Source: Candidatus Nitrospira allomarina
GTDB lineage: Bacteria > Nitrospirota > Nitrospiria > Nitrospirales > UBA8639
Assembly (NCBI RefSeq): GCF_032050975.1
Contig: NZ_CP116967.1
Coordinates: forward strand, 2,601,001-2,665,000
Reading direction: 5' to 3'
DNA length: 64,000 bases
The position numbers and the translations under genes are program-made. Below are positions 63,242 to 64,000 of the stretch, piece by piece. Within the stretch, counting starts at the first letter, position 1; each line of letters starts with the position of its first letter. The notes under the pieces are model-generated. The model worked only from the letters and a program-made list of their open reading frames with translations, ran no database searches and was not told the origin of the DNA.

Positions 63242-64000
63242 TTGCCGGTTTACACTGCCATACTTGTTTTGGTTTTCGGCCTATTGGCCGGTCCTGGACT
63301 GGCCGCTGAGGATGTGGAAAATACCGCCGAGGTGACCGGAGAAGAGGTTGAGAAGGTTCAGGATATCGGTATAGCCGTGGCCATTAAAAACCGGTTGTCC
63401 CGGGTCGATCGCAAATCTTTTTCCACAATTGAAGTGTCGGTGAAGGAGGGCATAGCCACGCTGACCGGGACAGCCGACAGTCTTTGGATTCAGCAGCGTG
63501 CTACGGAAATTTCCCAGGCTATCCGAGGCGTTCGAGGGGTCATCGATCGCATTACAGTGGGTCCGGTCGGTACAACCAACGATGCTGCCCTGAAAAAATA
63601 TCTTGAATACCTTTTACGAGAGGATCCTGTGGTGGAACGCGACGACATTCATGTGGATGTGGTCAAGGGGGTCCTCACCCTGAAGGGGCGGGTGCACTCC
63701 CGGCAAGAAAAACACACGGCGCTCAGTTTAGGAAAAATGATCAAAGGCATTCGAGAGGTTCGGGACTTTCTGACGGTGGAGAACGTTCGAGATAGGCCCG
63801 ACTCAATCCTGAAGGAGGAAATCACCCATCGCCTGGCATTTGATGTCTGGGTGGTCAACCCATCTCTCTTGCACGTCCGGATAGAACAAGGTCGTGCGAT
63901 TCTGACAGGACAGGTGGGAAGCGTGTATGAAAAAAGTCGGATTGCCGAACTGGCATGGGTCGAGGGTGTCCGGTCCGTGGATGTGAGCGGTATCGTCATT
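63242..64000 (+). CDS. Exported BON-domain protein, cut at the window edge
   Basis: 253 codons are visible to the edge. A TTG at 63242 has GAGGGA six bases upstream. A signal peptide follows (LPVYTAILVLVFGLLAGPGLA). Three BON-type repeats are visible, each with the pattern IEVSVKEGIATLTGTA, IHVDVVKGVLTLKGRV and LHVRIEQGRAILTGQV. It is periplasmic and lipid- or envelope-binding, like the protein at 55216. The 3' end lies outside the window. Confidence 0.8.
   Translation, partial: MPVYTAILVLVFGLLAGPGLAAEDVENTAEVTGEEVEKVQDIGIAVAIKNRLSRVDRKSFSTIEVSVKEGIATLTGTADSLWIQQRATEISQAIRGVRGVIDRITVGPVGTTNDAALKKYLEYLLREDPVVERDDIHVDVVKGVLTLKGRVHSRQEKHTALSLGKMIKGIREVRDFLTVENVRDRPDSILKEEITHRLAFDVWVVNPSLLHVRIEQGRAILTGQVGSVYEKSRIAELAWVEGVRSVDVSGIVI

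Noticed and set aside
1-64000. CRISPR arrays, insertion sequences, prophage, rRNA and tRNA genes
   Set aside because: I saw no regularly spaced repeats, transposase, integrase or phage structural genes, and no RNA gene. A covariance search could still reveal a small RNA.

Overview
The window is a densely coded bacterial chromosome segment of roughly 50% GC. It has no rRNA, tRNA, CRISPR array, IS element or prophage gene that I could see. The source is probably a Nitrospirota (Nitrospira-like) bacterium. That is an inference from the mix of gene families: a hopanoid C-3 methylase (HpnR), many PRC-barrel and BON envelope proteins, and an ATP-grasp/7TM/retropepsin module. Nothing here fixes the taxonomy.

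Layout. 1-4000: exported proteins of unknown function, a 31-residue membrane peptide with its own ribosome site and terminator, and a fused HAD phosphatase/ATPase. 4300-7330: divergent large catalase (katE) and a peroxiredoxin-like protein that has lost its peroxidatic cysteine. 7450-11600: FG-GAP repeat exported protein, zinc alcohol dehydrogenase, SRPBCC membrane protein. 11700-15600: divergent GH13 glucosidase and glycogen-debranching enzyme. 15850-22260: DUF2231 protein, a solute-binding lipoprotein lacking one lobe coupled to a CDF metal transporter, hemerythrin, two tandem DUF2238 membrane proteins, and an outer-membrane protein. 22340-26850: small membrane protein, then a four-gene operon (Gfo/Idh/MocA oxidoreductase, 59-residue protein, sensory-rhodopsin-transducer-family protein, pyruvate-oxidase-like TPP enzyme). 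27090-29050: PRC-barrel protein, its decayed paralogue, and a proline-rich anchored protein. 29100-34230: operon with a frameshifted DehI haloacid dehalogenase, an alpha/beta hydrolase, a GH65 disaccharide phosphorylase and a PfkB sugar kinase. 34480-37550: DUF2892 protein, MBL-fold/rhodanese protein and a split YeeE/YedE sulfur transporter. 38000-43540: exported and PRC-barrel proteins, hpnR, cupin, M48 lipoprotein protease. 43800-47750: ATP-grasp/7TM/retropepsin operon and a lone receiver protein. 48280-54610: PRC-barrel protein, zwf, MgtC, MscS, AI-2E transporter, DUF1328 protein. 54700-64000: small and BON proteins, a 26-residue hydrophobic peptide, a receiver, a sigma-region-4-like protein, a 1396-residue double hybrid histidine kinase, and a BON protein cut by the window edge.

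The genes read together as a stress and storage island: peroxide defence, osmotic and envelope protection (MscS, MgtC, AI-2E, PRC, BON, DUF1328), storage-carbohydrate turnover with NADPH supply (glucosidase, debrancher, GH65 phosphorylase, zwf), sulfur detoxification and membrane-lipid modification. An octamer CCAGGGTT, which I saw exactly in six intergenic regions and as near matches in others, points toward several of these genes and may mark a shared regulon.

All calls come from reading the sequence and from recalled family motifs. No database search was run.
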